64,000 nt of DNA from Hyphomicrobiales bacterium (lineage in GTDB: Bacteria > Pseudomonadota > Alphaproteobacteria > Rhizobiales > Beijerinckiaceae). Each line of letters begins with the position of its first letter. The first letter of the stretch is position 1. Below the pieces are notes generated by a model. That model was not told the origin of the DNA and did not search any database. It worked only from the letters and a program-made list of their open reading frames with translations. The translations under genes and the position numbers were made by a program. Below are positions 62,148-64,000 of this stretch, in pieces. The stretch spans positions 186,001 through 250,000 of the forward strand of contig JADJVD010000001.1 in NCBI GenBank assembly GCA_016716745.1. The letters are read 5' to 3'.

Positions 62148-62186
62148 GAGCTCGTTCCCTGAAGCGTGATCTTCAAGCCGTCCGCA

Positions 62187-62885
62187 TCATCGCGCGGGCG
62201 GCTTGCGCGGGGCTCGCGCACAGGCGATGCGGTAGCCAAGGAAGCGCTTCGACTCGACAGGATCGACGCCGAGCGCGGCGGCGAGCTTGCGACGCAGCTT
62301 GCTGACGTGACTCTCGACGACGCTCTCCTGCACCTGATCGTCGAACAGGCCATAGGTGGCGGCGAAAACCTGCTGCTTCGTCAGCCAGCGACCGCGCTGG
62401 GCGGCGAGCACTTCGAGAATGCGGCGCTCGCGGCGCGGCAGCGCCAGTTCGGCGCCGGCGACGTCCGGCGAGCGACCATCGAAATAGACGCGCAGGCGGC
62501 CGATCTCGACCGAGCGCGCCTCGACGCGCTCGCGCCGGCGCACCGCCTCGACGCGGGCGAGCAGCTCGCGCACATGCACGGGCTTGCGCACCACATCGTC
62601 GGCGCCGGCCTGGAAGAGCGCCAGCGTGCGCTCGAGCGAGGGCGTCTCGCTCATCGCGATGACGGGCGCCGGCGAATGCGCGCGGATGAATTTGGAGAGC
62701 GATTCGGGCTGCTCGCAATTGCCGAGCAGGAAAGCCTCGACCGTGCGCAGATCCTCGCTCGGCGCCGCCGTCATCCATTCCAGGAACTCTTCCGGCAGGA
62801 AGCTGGCGAGCGGCACGCCCTCGCGGCCCAGACTCGAGGCGAATCCCGTCGCCACGAGCGTCGACGGTTCGATCAGAATGTACAT
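62187..62885 (-). CDS. ftcR: FtcR/Rem-type flagellar response regulator
   Basis: This 232-aa OmpR-type protein has a degenerate receiver domain (MYILIEPSTLVATGFASSLG; residues about 1-115) and a winged-helix output domain (ALPRRERRILEVLAAQRGRW, then QESVVESHVSKLRRKLA). FtcR (Brucella) and Rem (Sinorhizobium) switch on flagellar genes and sit exactly upstream of flgE. The receiver lacks the usual acidic triad at its start (IEPS), as is typical for this group. ATG 62885 is the homology-supported start; the longer frame to 62939 has none. Confidence 0.9.
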   Translation of the reverse strand: MYILIEPSTLVATGFASSLGREGVPLASFLPEEFLEWMTAAPSEDLRTVEAFLLGNCEQPESLSKFIRAHSPAPVIAMSETPSLERTLALFQAGADDVVRKPVHVRELLARVEAVRRRERVEARSVEIGRLRVYFDGRSPDVAGAELALPRRERRILEVLAAQRGRWLTKQQVFAATYGLFDDQVQESVVESHVSKLRRKLAAALGVDPVESKRFLGYRIACARAPRKPPAR

Positions 62886-62967
62886 GGAAGCCCCCGCATC
62901 GTCCGGACGGCGGCCGTGGCCTGCACGCCTTCCGCGCATGTCAATCGAGACGCGAACAACACGAGCA

Positions 62968-62986
62968 ACACAACTTAAGGTTGTGT
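62968..62986. promoter_or_regulatory. 19-bp palindrome upstream of ftcR
   Basis: ACACAAC-TTAAG-GTTGTGT has perfect 7-bp arms and a 5-bp centre. It lies 83-101 bp upstream of the ftcR start in an AT-rich intergenic stretch of 234 bp (62886-63119) that holds no gene. It may be an operator for a flagellar master regulator or for FtcR itself. Confidence 0.55.
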
Positions 62987-63056
62987 ATCGGACGATTCGG
63001 AGGAACGCAAGCGATCAAGCTCGCGGCGGCGACGATTCCGCGATATTTCTCATCGT

Positions 63057-63106
63057 GTTAACTATTTATAGGGGCAAAGGTTAACAGAACCGGCGAGAGT
63101 GTTAAC
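63057..63106. repeat. Three GTTAAC sites in the ftcR upstream region
   Basis: GTTAAC occurs at 63057-63062, 63080-63085 and 63101-63106, i.e. 23 and 21 bp apart, about two helix turns. In GC-rich DNA three copies of this AT-rich hexamer in 50 bp is unlikely by chance. TTAAC is also a CtrA half-site, but the N7 spacing of full CtrA boxes is absent. Confidence 0.5.
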
Positions 63107-63119
63107 GCCGATACAACCT

Positions 63120-63782
63120 CTACTGGCAGAAGGCTCGGGCCCCGCCCGTCCATGCGCCGAAGCCGGTCGCCACCATGTTGCGGATCACCGCGCAGACGTA
63201 GCGCTTCTGCGCCGGGTCGTTGTCGGGGCCGGCGTGATAGCGCGCGACGGCGAGCGTCCACGAGCCCTCCTTGACGCGCAGGCGGGTGAGGAAGCGGGCC
63301 GCATAGTCGACATTGTGCGCCGGATCGAACATCGCGGCGAGCGAGGGGAACTCGCGGCCGTGATAGTGGTGGTTGATCTGCATGCAGCCGACGTCGATCA
63401 GCTTCACGCCGCGCGCGCGGGCGCTCGCGAAGGCGCGCTCGGCGTCGGCGTAGTCGCGCGCGAAATAGGCCGCGCCGGCGATGTTCATCGCATAGGGCTG
63501 CAGCGAGCCCTTGCGGCCAGTCTCGGTGAGGCCGACTGCGTAGAGCACGGCGAGCGGCACGGCGTGGCGGCTGGCGGCGCGCGCCATCTCCTGCTCGCAG
63601 ATGCGGCTGGCGACAGGCGGCGTCGCCTCAGCCGGGCTCGAAGCCGGCAGCGTCCCGGACAGGAGCGTCGCGACGAGGCCGAGGCTCGCCCTCGCGCCCC
63701 TGCCGAGGCGCGGGGCGGCGCTGCTCGTCCGCCGCCGCGCCGTCGCGCTGCGGGCGCTGATCCTCGTGCGGTCGCCCGGCAT
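63120..63782 (-). CDS. Lytic transglycosylase SLT-domain protein
   Basis: This 220-aa exported enzyme should open peptidoglycan for the flagellar rod. A basic leader and hydrophobic signal segment (ASLGLVATLLSGTLPASSPA) precede the SLT fold: AVGLTETGRKGSLQPYAMNI with catalytic Glu, GCMQINHHYHG, and LAVARYHAGPDND. The start at 63782 gives a 155-bp overlap with the fliK 3' end, so the true start may be further in. This gene occupies the same place (between fliK and rem) in rhizobial flagellar loci. Confidence 0.85.
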   Translation of the reverse strand: MPGDRTRISARSATARRRTSSAAPRLGRGARASLGLVATLLSGTLPASSPAEATPPVASRICEQEMARAASRHAVPLAVLYAVGLTETGRKGSLQPYAMNIAGAAYFARDYADAERAFASARARGVKLIDVGCMQINHHYHGREFPSLAAMFDPAHNVDYAARFLTRLRVKEGSWTLAVARYHAGPDNDPAQKRYVCAVIRNMVATGFGAWTGGARAFCQ

Positions 63783-64000
63783 GGCTGTGCTCCCTCTGTT
63801 CGCTCGTCCGCGCGGGCGCGGCGTCCGTCGCAGCCTGGGCGACATGCAGCGCGCCGATCTCGTAGCCCGCCTTGCGCAAGGCGTCGGCCAGTTCGCCGCG
63901 CCGCTGCTCGATCAGCGCGGCCGTCTCGCCGGTCTGCGCGAGAATGCGCGCCTCCAGTTCGCCGCCGCGCAGCCGCAACGTCACCGACACCGCGCCGAGC
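63628..64000 (-). CDS. fliK: Partial flagellar hook-length control protein FliK (C-terminus)
   Basis: The visible 3' part enters from the right edge with GAVSVTLRLRGGELEARILA, then QTGETAALIEQRRGELADAL and RKAGYEIGALHV, the C-terminal FliK domain that interacts with FlhB. A long Gln/Arg-rich tail follows to the stop at 63628. In rhizobia this gene is also called motD. It overlaps the transglycosylase gene start. The 5' part is outside the window. Confidence 0.8.
   Translation of the reverse strand, partial: LGAVSVTLRLRGGELEARILAQTGETAALIEQRRGELADALRKAGYEIGALHVAQAATDAAPARTSEQREHSHAGRPHEDQRPQRDGAAADEQRRPAPRQGREGEPRPRRDAPVRDAAGFEPG

Noticed and set aside
63057..63106. CtrA binding boxes
   Set aside because: TTAAC half-sites are present but the TTAA-N7-TTAA spacing is not.

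Overview
The window is a GC-rich chromosomal segment of an alphaproteobacterium, most likely of the order Hyphomicrobiales (Rhizobiales). The right third carries the rhizobial flagellar block in its typical order: fliK, a lytic transglycosylase, an FtcR/Rem regulator, flgE, flgK, flgL, flaF, flbT, flgD, fliQ, flhA, fliR, then a FliJ-like, an FlgJ-like and an FlgN-like gene. FlbT, FlaF and FtcR/Rem are alphaproteobacterial. The TIGR02300 protein next to aroA-cmk fits the same group. Genus cannot be fixed from sequence alone.

Layout. 1-6051: a probable catabolic cluster (TIM-barrel isomerase, HMG-CoA-lyase-like enzyme, LysR regulator, dehydroshikimate-dehydratase/HPPD fusion, AroE, class III CoA-transferase). 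6218-11569: cysQ, murJ, phosphomannomutase and manC (nucleotide salvage and cell-surface sugar/lipid II steps). 11714-15185: modE and modCBA for molybdate. 15464-19888: tRNA-Ala, TIGR02300, aroA-cmk, murA and a small conserved-looking protein. 20145-41151: a 21-kb integrated element. 41197-42645: an AT-richer gene with a possible PD-(D/E)XK nuclease core. 42831-48396: a DUF3604/PHP-like protein, a ureidoglycolate-lyase-like enzyme and a SsuABC/TauABC-type ABC importer. 48552-52765: membrane and secreted proteins of unknown function. 52776-64000: flagellar genes.

The island is the main point of interest. It is inserted in the anticodon loop of a tRNA-Thr(GGT) gene. The 5' half of that gene lies at 20115-20154 and the 3' half at 41142-41186, sharing a 10-bp direct repeat, TTGGTAAGGG. 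The two halves rebuild an exact 75-nt tRNA. The element carries its own complete tRNA-Thr(GGT) at 20238-20312, which presumably replaces the gene it broke. It encodes a tyrosine integrase beside the right att site, an AlpA-like excisionase, a RepB-type primase/ATPase with GGGGTTC iterons at its 3' end, a serine resolvase, a terminase-small-subunit-like protein, a HigBA toxin-antitoxin pair, and two defence systems. One is a short type II (E2-only) CBASS operon (CD-NTase, E2, patatin effector) divergent from a CapW-like WYL repressor, with a nested dyad between them. The other is a type I restriction-modification operon with an Abi-like gene and a DUF262/HNH gene between hsdS and hsdR.

Several host genes (the dehydratase/HPPD fusion, aroA, an ABC ATPase, fliJ and the 5' end of flhA) contain single frame breaks in GC-rich or homopolymer tracts. 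Since aroA is normally needed for aromatic amino acids and the reading frames resume exactly, most are probably sequencing or assembly indels rather than true pseudogenes.
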